Shown here one piece after another: positions 1-9,819 of a stretch of 64,000 bases of DNA. The stretch spans positions 62,001 through 126,000 of the forward strand of contig NZ_JAKLUA010000015.1 of NCBI RefSeq assembly GCF_022012435.1, written 5' to 3'. Below the pieces are notes generated by a model that made no database searches, was not told the origin of the DNA, and was given only the letters and a program-made list of their open reading frames with translations. Both the position numbers and the translations under genes were made by a program. Each line of letters starts with the position of its first letter. The first letter of the stretch is position 1. Source of the stretch: Bradyrhizobium zhengyangense (GTDB lineage: Bacteria > Pseudomonadota > Alphaproteobacteria > Rhizobiales > Xanthobacteraceae).

Positions 1-2
1 AG

Positions 3-1658
3 GGCTGCCTGCATGTGCGCCCGGTGCTGAATCTCAAGCTCGAAAAGGACGTCAAGGCGATGCGCGCCATCGCCGAGGAGGCCTTCGCGCTAGTGCGCGA
101 GTACAAGGGCTCGCATTCCGGCGAGCATGGCGATGGCCTGGTGCGCTCGGAGTTCCACGAAACGATGTTTGGCGAGCGCCTCGTCGCCGACTTCCGCGAG
201 GTTAAGCACCGCTTCGACCCTGACGGCGTGCTCAATTCCGGCAAGATCGTCGATGCGCCCAAAATGGACGACCGCTCGCTGTTCCGCTTCAAGCCCCACT
301 ATCGCGTCGGCGAGCTGAAGACGAAGCTCGACTGGTCCGCTTATCCCGGCGCCGGCGGCGGTTTCCAGGGCGCGGTCGAGATGTGCAACAACAACGGCGC
401 CTGCCGCAAGCTCGAGGGCGGCGTGATGTGCCCGTCCTACCGCGCCACGCGCAACGAGAAGGATGTCACGCGAGGGCGTGCGAACACCTTGCGGCTGGCG
501 ATCTCAGGCCAGCTCGGCCCTGATGCACTGTCCTCCGACGAAATGATGGAGACGCTGAAGCTTTGCGTCTCCTGCAAGGCCTGCCGCCATGAATGCCCTG
601 TTGGCGTCGACATGGCCAAGATGAAGATCGAGGTGTTGGCGGCACGTACCGCCTCCCACGGCCTGAGCTTGCGCGATCGGCTGGTCGGCTACCTCCCGCG
701 CTATGCCGGATTCGCCGCGCGCTTCGCGCCGCTTGCGAACTTGCGCAACCAAAGCCCGCTGCTGCGAAAGCTGTTCGAGCGCTTCGCCGGGATCAGCGCC
801 CGTCGCGCCCTGCCCGCCTTCCGAAGCGACGTGTTCGCGCCGCCCGCCGACAGCGTCGGATCAGCGGCAGGCCGCGAAGTCGTTCTCTTCGCCGACACTT
901 TCAACCGCATCTACGAGCGAGAGAACCTCGACGCCGCGCTGCGTGTGCTGGCGGCCGGCGGCTATCGCGTGCATCTACCGAAACCCGCCAGCGGCAGGCG
1001 CCCGCTCTGCTGCGGTCGCACCTTCCTGTCCGCCGGACTTGTCGATGAAGCCAGGTCCGAGCTCGACCGTCTCGTCGCCGCCTTCGCGCCCTTTGCCGCG
1101 CGCGGCGTGCCGATCGTCGGCCTTGAGCCGAGCTGTCTGCTGACGCTGCGCGACGAGCTGGCTTCGCTGCGCAAGGACAACGACGCCAAGGCCGTCAGCG
1201 CCCACGCGCTCACCTTCGAGGAATTCCTGGTGCGCGAGTCCGAGGCCGGCCGGCTGCAATTGCCGCTCGGCAGCGTCGCTGAGAAGGCCGTCGTGCACGG
1301 CCATTGCCATCAAAAATCCTTCGGCGCCTTCAAGCCGGTCGAGCAGGTGCTGCGCCTCGTGCCTGGCCTCGAAGTCAAGACCATCGAGTCGAGCTGCTGC
1401 GGCATGGCCGGTGCTTTTGGTTATGGCGCCGACACCTATGACGCCTCGATCGAGATGGCCGAGCTATCGCTGCTGCCGGCGGTGCGGAAGGCTGATCAGA
1501 CCACGCTCATCGTCGCCGACGGCACCTCCTGCCGCCACCAGATCTACGACGGCGCTAACCGCGAGGCGCTTCACGTCGCCCGCGTGCTGGCGATGAGCCT
1601 CGATCGCGCCGACACCAATTCCATTTCTCCAGCTGCAAAGGAAACTAGCCATGGCTGA
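3..1658 (+). CDS. FAD-linked oxidase / Fe-S protein (D-lactate or glycolate oxidase type), 5' truncated by the window edge
   Basis: The reading frame is open from the first bases of the window, so the N-terminal FAD-binding half lies outside. The visible part begins with the end of the FAD-oxidase C-terminal domain (GSHSGEHGDG). It continues with a ferredoxin-like iron-sulfur segment (CVSCKACRHECP near residue 183 of the visible part) and two cysteine-rich CCG segments (LCCGRTF near 331, CCGMAG near 460) with a HGHCHQ motif near 428. This order is that of fused D-lactate dehydrogenase/glycolate oxidase proteins, which oxidise 2-hydroxyacids and pass electrons through Fe-S clusters. The stop overlaps the start of the next gene by 8 bases, so the two are probably co-translated. 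The exact substrate cannot be told from the sequence. Confidence 0.85.
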   Translation, partial: GCLHVRPVLNLKLEKDVKAMRAIAEEAFALVREYKGSHSGEHGDGLVRSEFHETMFGERLVADFREVKHRFDPDGVLNSGKIVDAPKMDDRSLFRFKPHYRVGELKTKLDWSAYPGAGGGFQGAVEMCNNNGACRKLEGGVMCPSYRATRNEKDVTRGRANTLRLAISGQLGPDALSSDEMMETLKLCVSCKACRHECPVGVDMAKMKIEVLAARTASHGLSLRDRLVGYLPRYAGFAARFAPLANLRNQSPLLRKLFERFAGISARRALPAFRSDVFAPPADSVGSAAGREVVLFADTFNRIYERENLDAALRVLAAGGYRVHLPKPASGRRPLCCGRTFLSAGLVDEARSELDRLVAAFAPFAARGVPIVGLEPSCLLTLRDELASLRKDNDAKAVSAHALTFEEFLVRESEAGRLQLPLGSVAEKAVVHGHCHQKSFGAFKPVEQVLRLVPGLEVKTIESSCCGMAGAFGYGADTYDASIEMAELSLLPAVRKADQTTLIVADGTSCRHQIYDGANREALHVARVLAMSLDRADTNSISPAAKETSHG

Positions 1659-2079
1659 CCTCACGCTCGACACCGCCCGAAAAATTCTCGACGCCGCGCT
1701 CGCCAAGGCGAGCGAGCTAAAGCTCAAGCCGCTCGTCGTCACCGTCCTCGATGCCCGCGGCGTGCTCAAGATCGCAGCCGCACAGGACGGCACCAGCCTG
1801 ATGCGCGCCGAGATCGCCCACGGCAAAGCCTATGGCGCGCTCGCCATGGGCCTCGGCTCGCGCGCCCTATTCCAACGCGCGCAGGAGCAGCCGTATTTCA
1901 TCGATGCGGTGAACACGATTGCGAAGGGCGCCCTGGTGCCCGTCCCCGGCGGCGTGCTGATCATGGACGGCACCAGCTTGCTCGGCGCCGTCGGCGTGTC
2001 CGGCGACACCTCGGACAATGACGAGGCCTGTGCGGTTGCGGGCATCCAGGCGGCGGGGCTGAAGGCCAACGCGGGGTAG
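1651..2079 (+). CDS. GlcG/HbpS-family protein
   Basis: This 142-residue protein has the GlcG/HbpS fold signature: an N-terminal helix followed by VVTVLDARGVLKIAAAQD, and a late GGVLIMDGTSLLGAVGVSGDTSDNDE segment. Members of the family bind haem or small ligands and often sit beside glycolate or lactate oxidation genes, as here. The start ATG lies inside the end of the upstream oxidase gene, which points to an operon and to an accessory role in the same hydroxyacid pathway. The biochemical role is not established for this family context. Confidence 0.8.
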   Translation: MADLTLDTARKILDAALAKASELKLKPLVVTVLDARGVLKIAAAQDGTSLMRAEIAHGKAYGALAMGLGSRALFQRAQEQPYFIDAVNTIAKGALVPVPGGVLIMDGTSLLGAVGVSGDTSDNDEACAVAGIQAAGLKANAG

Positions 2080-2952
2080 CGTTGTCACTCTACTGGGGCC
2101 ACGGACACTACCCGGTGCAATTGTCGGGGGTTCGAGTCCCTGGACCGCTACATGGCTAAACCCACTACTGTGGAGGCGCTGTTCTCTTACCGGAGGGCAG
2201 CATAACTCCCGACCTCATGCCTTGATAGCCCGCCAGAAGCCGCCGTTCTTACGCGGTCCACGCATGCCCGTGCGTCGATGTAAAATTTACGAGAAGGTTT
2301 TCCCTTTGTCGGCATGACCGCTTCGACATAGGCACCGAGGACCACCCGCTGGGGGTTCGTTCTGAGACCAGAGGCCGGCTCCTCGGTCGAGTGGCGCCTT
2401 TCCAAATGCCAGTCTTCCAACCGCTGGCCGCAAGTTCTCGATTTCAGTTCCAACCATTGGCTCGAGCGAACTCAGAATGGCGGAATCAAAACCTGCTTGA
2501 TTATTCAACGATTTCAAAGCGCATTTGGAAGAAATGGTCGATTCCCGATCCAGTCATTTCAATAGGTTGGTTGGTGTTTCCAAATGAAAAAGAGCGTCAC
2601 GGGCAGCTTGAAACGCCCGATTGAGCAACGCCCTGTTGTCGAGATTCACTTGGCCATGGCGCTCGCGTTATCGCGCATGGAAGCGCCTTGACGTAAGCAA
2701 CTCCCGATAGACAGCCGCGGGCTTAATTCACCGGCGTCGTAGAGGAGCGTAGGCGAGCGCATAAAACCGTGTCGGGTGGTAGCGCAGCCTCAAAATTATT
2801 GCCGCACTGCGGGGGACTTACCATTTGACGGAGGATCACTGAAAATGAGACTAACAGGGAAGCGCGAACTCGGGCGGGGACTTGCTTTTCCGCCAGCCTT
2901 TCGTGTGCAGTCTCTCGTCTTCGATATCAAACAATGACTTGGGAGAGAAACC
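2080..2952. other. Non-coding stretch with no supported gene; holds a tRNA T-arm-like fragment
   Basis: No reading frame here has a convincing start, codon pattern or recognisable product. Near 2118-2152 the sequence GGGGGTTCGAGTCCC followed by ACCGCTA resembles the T-arm and 3' acceptor end of a tRNA, but no complete cloverleaf precedes it. This could be a scar of an island attachment site or chance. The final 300 bases must contain the promoter of the ABC transporter operon, which I cannot define. Confidence 0.4.
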
Positions 2953-3972
2953 ATGAAACCTGCTATCCGACTCGCGGCCATGTCAGCTATCGGCAGCGCG
3001 ATCCTCGCCGGATCGGCCCTGGCCGATACCAGCGGCAAAAAGATCGCGTTCTCCAACAACTACGCTGGCAATTCCTGGCGCCAAGCGATGCTCAAGAGCT
3101 ATGACATCGTCACGAAGAAAGCAGTCGCGGACAAGGCCGTCGCCGCGGCGGACGTGTTCACCACCGCCGACAAGGAAGTGCCGACCCAGGCCGCGCAGAT
3201 CCAGAACCTGATCCTGCAGGGCTATGACGCGATCGTCATCAACGCGTCTTCGCCGGACGCCCTCAACGGCGCCATCAAGCAGGCCTGCGACGCCGGCATC
3301 GTCGTCGTGTCTTTCGACGGTATCGTCAGCGAACCCTGCGCCTACCGTGTCGTTGTGGATTTCAAGGACATGGGCAAGCAGGAAGTGGCGCAGATGGCGA
3401 AGTTCCAGCCCAAGGGCGGAAACCTCCTGGAAATCCGCGGCCTCGCTGGCACCTCCATTGACGAAGCCATCCACAACGGCATCCTGGAGGGGGTCAAGGA
3501 TCATCCAGAGTTCAAGATCGTCGGATCGGTGACTGGCGATTGGGACCAGACCACGGCGCAAAAGGCGGTTGCTACCGTGCTGCCTTCGCTGCCTGAGGTC
3601 GTCGGCGTGGTCGACCAGGGCGGCGACGGCTACGGAGCGGCCCAAGCTTTCGCGGCGGCTGGCAAGCCGCGGCCAACCATCATCATGGGCAACCGGCAGG
3701 ACGAGCTGGAATGGTGGAAGGAGCAGAAGGCCAAGGACGGTTACACGACATGGTCCGGCTCGATCGCACCGGGCGTATCGACATTGGCATTTTGGGTCGC
3801 TCAGCAGGTGCTGGATGGCAAGAAGGTTCCACACGATCTTCTGGTGCCTTATCTCGCCTTCACTCAGGCCGACTTCGAAGCCGAACTGCCGAAGATCCCG
3901 AAGGGCAGTGTCGCGAGTCACGAATACTCCCAACAGGACGCCATCGACGCAATTAAAGCCAATATGAAGTGA
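2953..3972 (+). CDS. Sugar-type ABC transporter periplasmic substrate-binding protein
   Basis: The 339-residue product has a signal peptide (residues 1-24, cleavage after SALA) and then the Peripla_BP_4/RbsB fold. Typical signatures are NNYAGNSWRQ at the start of the mature protein, GYDAIVINASSPDAL, GIVVVSFDGIV and GVVDQGGDGYGAAQAF. Such proteins capture a sugar or polyol in the periplasm for an ABC importer. A GAGAGAAACC stretch precedes the ATG. It is the first gene of a four-gene operon with an ATPase and two permeases. The ligand is not predictable. Confidence 0.92.
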   Translation: MKPAIRLAAMSAIGSAILAGSALADTSGKKIAFSNNYAGNSWRQAMLKSYDIVTKKAVADKAVAAADVFTTADKEVPTQAAQIQNLILQGYDAIVINASSPDALNGAIKQACDAGIVVVSFDGIVSEPCAYRVVVDFKDMGKQEVAQMAKFQPKGGNLLEIRGLAGTSIDEAIHNGILEGVKDHPEFKIVGSVTGDWDQTTAQKAVATVLPSLPEVVGVVDQGGDGYGAAQAFAAAGKPRPTIIMGNRQDELEWWKEQKAKDGYTTWSGSIAPGVSTLAFWVAQQVLDGKKVPHDLLVPYLAFTQADFEAELPKIPKGSVASHEYSQQDAIDAIKANMK

Positions 3973-4007
3973 TGAGGCCATGGCTGACGGCTGCTCGCAG
4001 GCAGTGA

Positions 4008-5483
4008 ATGACCCTCGAAGAATCTGATATCGTCAGACTGGGCGGCGTCGAAAAGCATTTCGGCGCCGTCCGTGCGCTGGATGGCGTCGATCTGACAGTC
4101 CGGAGTGGTGAGTGCCTCAGCCTGGTCGGACACAATGGCGCCGGGAAATCCACGCTGATGCATATACTGGCAGGGACTGTCGCGGCGGATCGTGGACGCG
4201 TGGTCATTGGCGGCGACGAGCAGAGCGTCTACTCGCCGGCGCGGGCCAAGCAACTCGGCATCCGGTGCGTCTTCCAGGAGCTGTCGCTCTGCCCCAACCT
4301 GACGGTGGCCGAGAACGCGCGGGTGTTTCATCCGGCACTGACCGGCCTCAACTGGCGTCGCAAGGCTGGCGCGCTGATCACAAGCAAGCTCGACGAGATC
4401 TTCCCGGGTCACGGCGTCGGCCCCTCCGACCTGATCCAGGATCTTCCGATTGCACGCCGACAGATGGTCGAGGTGGCGCGGGCCTTCACTGCGACCGATG
4501 AGCCGGTGCGTCTCGTGATTCTGGACGAGCCGACCTCCTCGCTCGATAGTCACACTGCCGGGCAACTGCTCGCCTTCATGCGGCGGGCCGTCGCCGACGG
4601 CATCAGCTGCATTTTCATCTCGCACCTGCTCGGCGAGGTCCTGCAAAACAGTGACCGGATCGTGGTAATGCGTGACGGGCGGACCATCGCGGCTGATCGC
4701 GCCGAGGCCTTCGACCGCAACCGGCTGGTAGCCACTATGGGCGGCTCAGAACCGCGCCCGACCGAGGCGAACGCCAGCGACCGTTTGGCGCGAGGGAAAA
4801 CTCGCCTGCATGTTCGCGCGCGCCCGCGGCAGCAGGGCGGGTCCACAGACTTGGTAGCCCACGAGGGAGAGATCATCGGCCTTGCCGGGCTTGCCGGCCA
4901 CGGGCAGACCGAGTTGCTGCTAACAATTTTCGCGGCTGCGACGCGCCAGTGCCCAGGCGTCGCGGTCAACGCAACGGTTGCTTTGGTGGCCGGCGACCGC
5001 CAAGCCGACGGCATTTTCCCTTTATGGTCGATCGCGGAAAATATCGGCATATGCTCATTGCGCAAGCTGCGCCAGGGAGCTTTGATTTCGCGCCGGCTGG
5101 AGGACAAGCTGGCCAATTTCTGGCGCGACAGGATCAAGATCCGCACTCCCGATATCCACAATAACATTCTATCACTGTCAGGTGGCAACCAGCAGAAGGC
5201 GCTGTTTGCACGCGCGCTTGGGTCGGAGGCGCGCATTGTGTTGATGGACGACCCGATGCGCGGCGTCGATATCGGCACCAAGCTCGAAGTTTATGATCTC
5301 ATTCGCGAGGAGGCGCGCGGCGGGCGGACCTTCATCTGGTACACGACGGAGACCGACGAATTGAAGAAGTGCGACCATGTCTACGTGTTCCGCAATGGCG
5401 CTATCGTCGCCGACCTCGCCCGCGATGAGCTGACCGAGGAAAAGGTGATCCAGTCCTCCTTCGTCGGGGCCGACCCGAGATGA
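4008..5483 (+). CDS. Sugar-type ABC transporter double ATPase
   Basis: The 491-residue protein has two ABC domains in tandem, as in RbsA/MglA. Domain 1 has a full Walker A (GHNGAGKST near residue 42) and a Walker B followed by the D-loop (VILDEPTSSLD). Domain 2 has the degenerate Walker A usual for this class (GLAGHGQTEL), an intact signature LSGGNQQKAL and LMDDPMRGVDIG. It energises the importer at the inner membrane. Its stop overlaps the start of the first permease by 4 bases (ATGA). Confidence 0.93.
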   Translation: MTLEESDIVRLGGVEKHFGAVRALDGVDLTVRSGECLSLVGHNGAGKSTLMHILAGTVAADRGRVVIGGDEQSVYSPARAKQLGIRCVFQELSLCPNLTVAENARVFHPALTGLNWRRKAGALITSKLDEIFPGHGVGPSDLIQDLPIARRQMVEVARAFTATDEPVRLVILDEPTSSLDSHTAGQLLAFMRRAVADGISCIFISHLLGEVLQNSDRIVVMRDGRTIAADRAEAFDRNRLVATMGGSEPRPTEANASDRLARGKTRLHVRARPRQQGGSTDLVAHEGEIIGLAGLAGHGQTELLLTIFAAATRQCPGVAVNATVALVAGDRQADGIFPLWSIAENIGICSLRKLRQGALISRRLEDKLANFWRDRIKIRTPDIHNNILSLSGGNQQKALFARALGSEARIVLMDDPMRGVDIGTKLEVYDLIREEARGGRTFIWYTTETDELKKCDHVYVFRNGAIVADLARDELTEEKVIQSSFVGADPR

Positions 5484-6466
5484 CGGCCAAGTCGATTGTC
5501 GCGGCCCGCCCAGCATTCATGCCTTTCGGCAAGACCGATTCACCGCGGCTGCTGCGCGCGTTGCTGCCAGCCCTGTCGCTGGTGCTGGTGCTGCTGGCCA
5601 TCGCCTGGCTGAACCAGCGCGCGATCAGCTATTTCGGCTTCACCCTAATGCTAAATCTGGCGATCCCGATCGCGCTGGCGACGGTCGCGCAGATGTTCAT
5701 CATTACCGGCAACGACCTCGACCTGTCGATCGGCGCTTTCGTGGGTTTCGTCGGCTGCGTCACGGCGACCTGGCTGCGCGACACCCCGATCTTGGGGACC
5801 CTCACGCTGTTGGGCTGCGTCGGCGTATATGCGGCGCTCGGTGCGCTGATTTATTGGCGCAACCTGCCGTCGATCGTGGTGACTCTCGGCATGAACTTCG
5901 TCTGGCAAGGTCTCGCCGTACTTCTGCTGCCCAAGCCCGGCGGTCGGGCGCCGGACTGGCTGTTGGCGTCGATGAGCGCCAAGCCGCCCTTGGTTCCGTT
6001 TCCGGTGCTGGCCGCGCTGATCATCGCTGCGGTCACGTATTTCGGCCTGATGCGTACATCCTATGGAGCTATCCTGCGCGGATCTGGTGGCAACGCCGCC
6101 GCGATCGGTCGCGCCGGCTGGTCGCTGCTGAAGGCTAAGATCGTACTTTACGCGTGCGCCGGCCTGTTCGGCGTGCTGTCGGGGCTCTCATTGATCGGCA
6201 TCACGACGTCCGGCGACGCCAACATCGGCAACGGCTACACCCTGCTGTCGATCGCGGGCGTCATCCTGGGCGGCGGCGAATTCGTCGGCGGACGGGTATC
6301 CCCAATCGGCGCCGTGATCGGCGCGCTGACGCTGGCGCTGGCGGCTTCCCCGCTTCTCACCTTCATGCATCTTCCGCCGGACTGGCAGGTCGCCGCCAAC
6401 GGCGCCATTCTGATCGTGGTGCTCGCCGCGCGCGCTTTGATCAGCCGCAGGGAGGTCGAGCAATGA
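5480..6466 (+). CDS. ABC transporter permease (first of two, RbsC-like)
   Basis: This is a 328-residue polytopic membrane protein with about eight to ten hydrophobic segments. It has the RbsC/BPD_transp_2 signatures MFIITGNDLDLSIGAFVGF near residue 75 and, in the C-terminal half, a glycine-rich stretch around GVILGGGEFVGGRVS. It forms half of the transmembrane channel of the sugar importer. Its first codon overlaps the ATPase stop and its stop overlaps the second permease start, both as ATGA. Confidence 0.92.
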   Translation: MTAKSIVAARPAFMPFGKTDSPRLLRALLPALSLVLVLLAIAWLNQRAISYFGFTLMLNLAIPIALATVAQMFIITGNDLDLSIGAFVGFVGCVTATWLRDTPILGTLTLLGCVGVYAALGALIYWRNLPSIVVTLGMNFVWQGLAVLLLPKPGGRAPDWLLASMSAKPPLVPFPVLAALIIAAVTYFGLMRTSYGAILRGSGGNAAAIGRAGWSLLKAKIVLYACAGLFGVLSGLSLIGITTSGDANIGNGYTLLSIAGVILGGGEFVGGRVSPIGAVIGALTLALAASPLLTFMHLPPDWQVAANGAILIVVLAARALISRREVEQ

Positions 6467-7413
6467 TGGCGGTGCGCCGTTGGCTGTCCACGAATCCCTG
6501 GATGTGGTCCTATCTCGGCGCGGCCGTCGTGTGGATCGCGGCGATTACCTTCACTCGCGGCTATGGCGCTGGTGGCATGCTTATCGCGGCGCTGTCGCTT
6601 GCGGTGTTCACGGTGGTGGTCGGCATCGGGCAGATGTTCGTCATCACGCTCGGTCCCGGCAACGTTGATCTGTCGTTGCCGGCCAATATCGGGCTTTCCA
6701 GCGCGGTGGCGATGACCGTGATGGCCGGCGATGACCGTCTGATCGCCCTCGGCCTTGCCGCCGCACTCGGCTGCGGGCTCGCCATCGGGGTCGTCAACTA
6801 CCTCCTGATCCGCGCGCTAAGCATCCCACCAATCATCGCGACGCTTTCGGCGAGCTTCATCATCCAATCGATCGACATCAGCTACGGGCGCGGTCTGCAG
6901 ATCAAGCCACCGCCGGGCTTTGCCGATTTCACGAACATCCAAATCCTCGGCATTCCCTTGCTCGCCATTCTCACGGTGGTGTTCACTGTGGCCGCCGGCA
7001 TTGCTTTGCAGCGCTCCGTTTATGGCCGATCGGTGCTGGCGATCGGCCAGAACATTCGGGCAGCAAGGCTCGCGGGAATCCAGGTCGGATGGGTGCGCTT
7101 TGCCACCTACGCGCTGTCGGGCACGCTTGGCGGTCTCGACGGGGCATTGCTGGCCGGTTATTTCCGGGGCGCGAACGTCGACATCGGCAATGAATATCTG
7201 CTCGCCTCTGTCGCCGTAGTCGTGATCGGAGGCACCTCGGTTGCCGGCGGCAAAGCCAATGTCACGGGGCTATGGGGCGCGGCGCTCTTCCTCGTCCTGC
7301 TTCTGACCATGTTGAACACTTTTGGAGTCAGCGCCGGCATCCGGCTCTTGGTAACCGGCCTCGTCATCGTCGCCGTCATTTCGGCCGCAGGGGGAGAGAA
7401 AAAGCGGGCCTAG
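6463..7413 (+). CDS. ABC transporter permease (second of two, RbsC-like)
   Basis: The 316-residue product starts MMAVRRWL. The same frame stays open upstream, but this ATG overlaps the previous stop by four bases and the residues before it show no membrane-protein character. Signatures are MFVITLGPGNVDLSLPANIG and VAVVVIGGTSVAGGKANVTG. It pairs with the preceding permease to form a heteromeric channel. It is the last gene of the operon. Confidence 0.92.
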   Translation: MMAVRRWLSTNPWMWSYLGAAVVWIAAITFTRGYGAGGMLIAALSLAVFTVVVGIGQMFVITLGPGNVDLSLPANIGLSSAVAMTVMAGDDRLIALGLAAALGCGLAIGVVNYLLIRALSIPPIIATLSASFIIQSIDISYGRGLQIKPPPGFADFTNIQILGIPLLAILTVVFTVAAGIALQRSVYGRSVLAIGQNIRAARLAGIQVGWVRFATYALSGTLGGLDGALLAGYFRGANVDIGNEYLLASVAVVVIGGTSVAGGKANVTGLWGAALFLVLLLTMLNTFGVSAGIRLLVTGLVIVAVISAAGGEKKRA

Positions 7414-7512
7414 TGTAAGGCACGATTGGAAAGGATCCTGTCCTGGTCTTGCGAAGCTGCGTTGGCCCCTTGATTCACGGCCGACTCTTACGAGCCAAGC
7501 AGCAAACGACCT

Positions 7513-8612
7513 TCACTCAGCAGCGGCTGCACGACGATGCGCTTGACTTGAAGCATTCCTCATTTGTCTCGTCGGTAGAAGGCTCCGCGGCCGACCAATG
7601 AGATATCCCTGCATCTCGTCGCAGCCCCCCTGAACCAGGAGAGCCATCTGAGCGTTCGTCTCGATTCCTTCCGCGAGAACCGGAACTCCGAGCCCATGCC
7701 CCTGGCGGACCTGCCGATCGAGGTTTTCGCGCCGGAACTGAGCGGCCGAGACGTTTACCGCGACCCGTAGCGGCTGATCCCAGGAAGCCGCCTCCAGGCA
7801 AGCCTCCGTAAGGACCCAGTCGTCAATTTGCGCGATCGTGCCGCTCTGTTCGGCGATCGGAATGAAGTCTCCAGGTGGAATGACGCCGCGCACCGGATGC
7901 CGCCAGCGAACCAGTAGCCCATCAGAGAGCCGTTGCGGTCCTGCTGCGGCTGATACTCCAGGTATAGCTCCCCCCGCTCAACAGCGCCTCGCAGATCGTG
8001 CTCCAGCGCACGGCGGTTGCGCAGCTGTTGGTCCATGGCGCTGGTGAACAGGCGAATGGCACCCCTGCCCTCGTGCTTGGCCCGATAAAGCGCTGCATCC
8101 GCGTTTGACAACAGCGCTACAGCATTGTCCGCATCTCTCGGATACAGGGCGACGCCGACACAAAGGTCGATCTTCAGCGCATGACCCTCGACCTCGATCG
8201 GTTGCTCGAACTGTTTCCGCATGCGCCTGGCGAGCAATTCGGCGGTCGCTGGTAGTGGCAACTGATCGGCGATCCCGATGAATTCGTCACCGCCGACGCG
8301 TGCCACGTACGCCCCTTGCGCGGCCTCCTGCAGCCGCCTTGAGGCTTCGCGAAGGACGGCGTCGCCGACGGCATGGCCGAAACGGTCGTTGATCTCCTTG
8401 AAATGATCGAGGTCGATGCAAAGCACAGCGAAGGCGCCGTCGGTGATCTGCGCGCGCTCGACAGCGGTGCCGAGCTGCTCGTCCAGAGCGGCCCTGTTGG
8501 GGAGCTCAGTGAGGGCATCATGACTCGCGAGATAGCTCACCCGCTGCTGTGCTCGATTTCGTTCGGTTACGTCGAAAGCCACGCTGACATTGGCGGGTTC
8601 ACTATTCCTTGG
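7513..8612 (-). pseudogene. Decayed GGDEF-EAL cyclic-di-GMP protein, paralogue of the intact gene at 45458-48538
   Basis: The first part (8612 down to about 7900) encodes a GGDEF domain with intact RVGGDEFIGI, closely similar to the intact protein encoded at 45458-48538. At the expected YEALVRW motif a 7-base deletion relative to the intact copy removes the EA residues and shifts the frame. The second part continues in another frame (RGVIPPGDFIPIAEQSG) and then lacks about 85 residues of the EAL core, including the DDFGTGYSS region, before ending LAEGIETNAQ...GRPRSLL. The N-terminal membrane and PAS parts are missing. A truncated diguanylate cyclase could still be made, but the phosphodiesterase half is dead. 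Confidence 0.85.
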
Positions 8613-8700
8613 AGGTACTTTTCGTTGCCATGGGCGCCAAGTCGCCGAAAGCTTCAGCGAGAGTCCAGCAAGGTCGACTCCTGTAGCCGTCCGTGCGGGT

Positions 8701-8928
8701 TCATTTCTTCTTCGCCTTGGGTTGCTTCTTTGGCACCGGGCTCGCTACGGCTTCCCGTGCCAGCCGCTCGGCCTTCAGTCGCTCTCGATTCTGAGCAAAG
8801 GCCCTCTGGGCGAGCGCGTGCTCGGACATGGCCTTCTCCGCGTCGACTTGGCGGAAGGCCTTGCGTGCTTCACGCTCCGCTTTACTGATTGGTTTCGGCG
8901 GTTCGTATTCACCAACTAATTTTGTCAT
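8701..8928 (-). CDS. Small basic conserved protein, unknown function
   Basis: The 75-residue product is rich in Lys, Arg, Glu and Ala, predicted helical throughout, with a KKKQPKAKKK-like basic tail. The segment RLKAERLAREA recurs in two other loci here (11659-11844 and the remnant at 8965-9165), so a shared C-terminal module exists. It has no hydrophobic segment, so it is expected to be cytoplasmic. I do not recognise a function. Confidence 0.6.
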   Translation of the reverse strand: MTKLVGEYEPPKPISKAEREARKAFRQVDAEKAMSEHALAQRAFAQNRERLKAERLAREAVASPVPKKQPKAKKK

Positions 8929-8964
8929 CTTTTTCGATCGGATCCTTCGCTCGAATGGGTTGGG

Positions 8965-9165
8965 TCAATTCTTGCTTTTGAGCCCGGCCTCTCGCGCCAG
9001 GCGCTCAGCCCTGAGACGTTTATCGTTTGCTGGAACTCGGGATCGTCGTGCTGTCCGCTATCGTTTGCCGCTCACCAAACGGGGTTTTGCGCCTTTCGGT
9101 CTGCTTCATCCGCGCCGTCGTAAGATGTTTCCTCCTGACCCCTGCCAAGCGAATCCAACGTTCAT
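8965..9165 (-). pseudogene. Frameshifted copy of the small protein gene at 11659-11844
   Basis: Read on the minus strand, three short segments in different frames match the intact 61-residue protein of 11659-11844 in order: DEADRKAQNP, then ERQTIADS, then KRLRAERLAREAG ending KSKN and a TGA at 8965. At least two frame changes separate them. It is therefore a broken paralogue and not a functional gene. The upstream limit is approximate. Confidence 0.6.
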
Positions 9166-9278
9166 CCGCTGCCAGCGGGTAACCCGGACGCCGGTCGACA
9201 ATAGCAAGTGCGAGGCAGCTTATCCGGTTCGAACCATCGTCCGCATTTTCGTCGGATTGTTGGTTTCGGGTCAGAAGA

Positions 9279-9485
9279 TCATTGAAAATACGAAAGCTGA
9301 TCTTCCGTAACGACCCGCTCGATTTTCTCCGACTTACACTTGATGCGGTATCTAACTCGTCCATCGGACTCGATCGGCATATGTTGGATGATGGTGTAAA
9401 TCACTGGCGGTTCAATGGTGGCACGTCCTTGCGGACCTTGGGGTTGGTGGCGAACCTCTTCATTTAGCCTATAAGCGTATGGCAT
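9279..9485 (-). CDS. Small conserved protein, unknown function
   Basis: The 68-residue product contains YTIIQHMPIESDGRVRYRIKCKSEKIERVVTEDQL. From recall this resembles a short-protein family common in rhizobia, in which a leading segment is followed by this beta-rich core. There is no signal peptide or membrane segment. No function is known to me. Confidence 0.55.
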   Translation of the reverse strand: MPYAYRLNEEVRHQPQGPQGRATIEPPVIYTIIQHMPIESDGRVRYRIKCKSEKIERVVTEDQLSYFQ

Positions 9486-9579
9486 GTGTTACCTCAAGGT
9501 TGCGGCTGCTCTAGCGTAGAGCGTGGGACGTAACGCATATGTCGCTCCGCCTCTGGCTCTTATATCGAATAAGGATACT

Positions 9580-9819
9580 CTAGTCCTCAAGAATGGATTT
9601 TGTAGCCTCGAATATCTGTTCCGCTGTGCCGTTGATCGTGCCCTTGGCCCAGGCCTGAAACACGGTCACGTACGCGTTCTTGTAAGCCTCTTCGTCTGCA
9701 GAGAAGTAGACCTCGTCCGTGACGGTATCCAAGACAAGCGCTCCTTTATCGATGCAAATTTCCTCGATTAGAACCAGGCGCTCTTCTTGCTCGGCGAGAT
9801 GCCGCTTTACAATGCTCAT
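9580..9819 (-). CDS. Small conserved protein, unknown function
   Basis: I start this at the ATG at 9819, which has AGGAG at a 5-base spacing, giving 79 residues. A longer in-frame extension exists but has no ribosome binding site. The protein is acidic and helical (MSIVKRHLAEQEERL...KSILED), with no membrane segment. Function unknown. Confidence 0.6.
   Translation of the reverse strand: MSIVKRHLAEQEERLVLIEEICIDKGALVLDTVTDEVYFSADEEAYKNAYVTVFQAWAKGTINGTAEQIFEATKSILED

Noticed and set aside
2118..2152. tRNA gene or attachment site
   Set aside because: Only the T-arm-like GGTTCGAGTCCC and a short 3' end fit; there is no anticodon or D-arm and no second copy in the window.
2187..2624. Overlapping open frames on both strands
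   Set aside because: No start signal, no recognisable product and mutual overlap; treated as non-coding.
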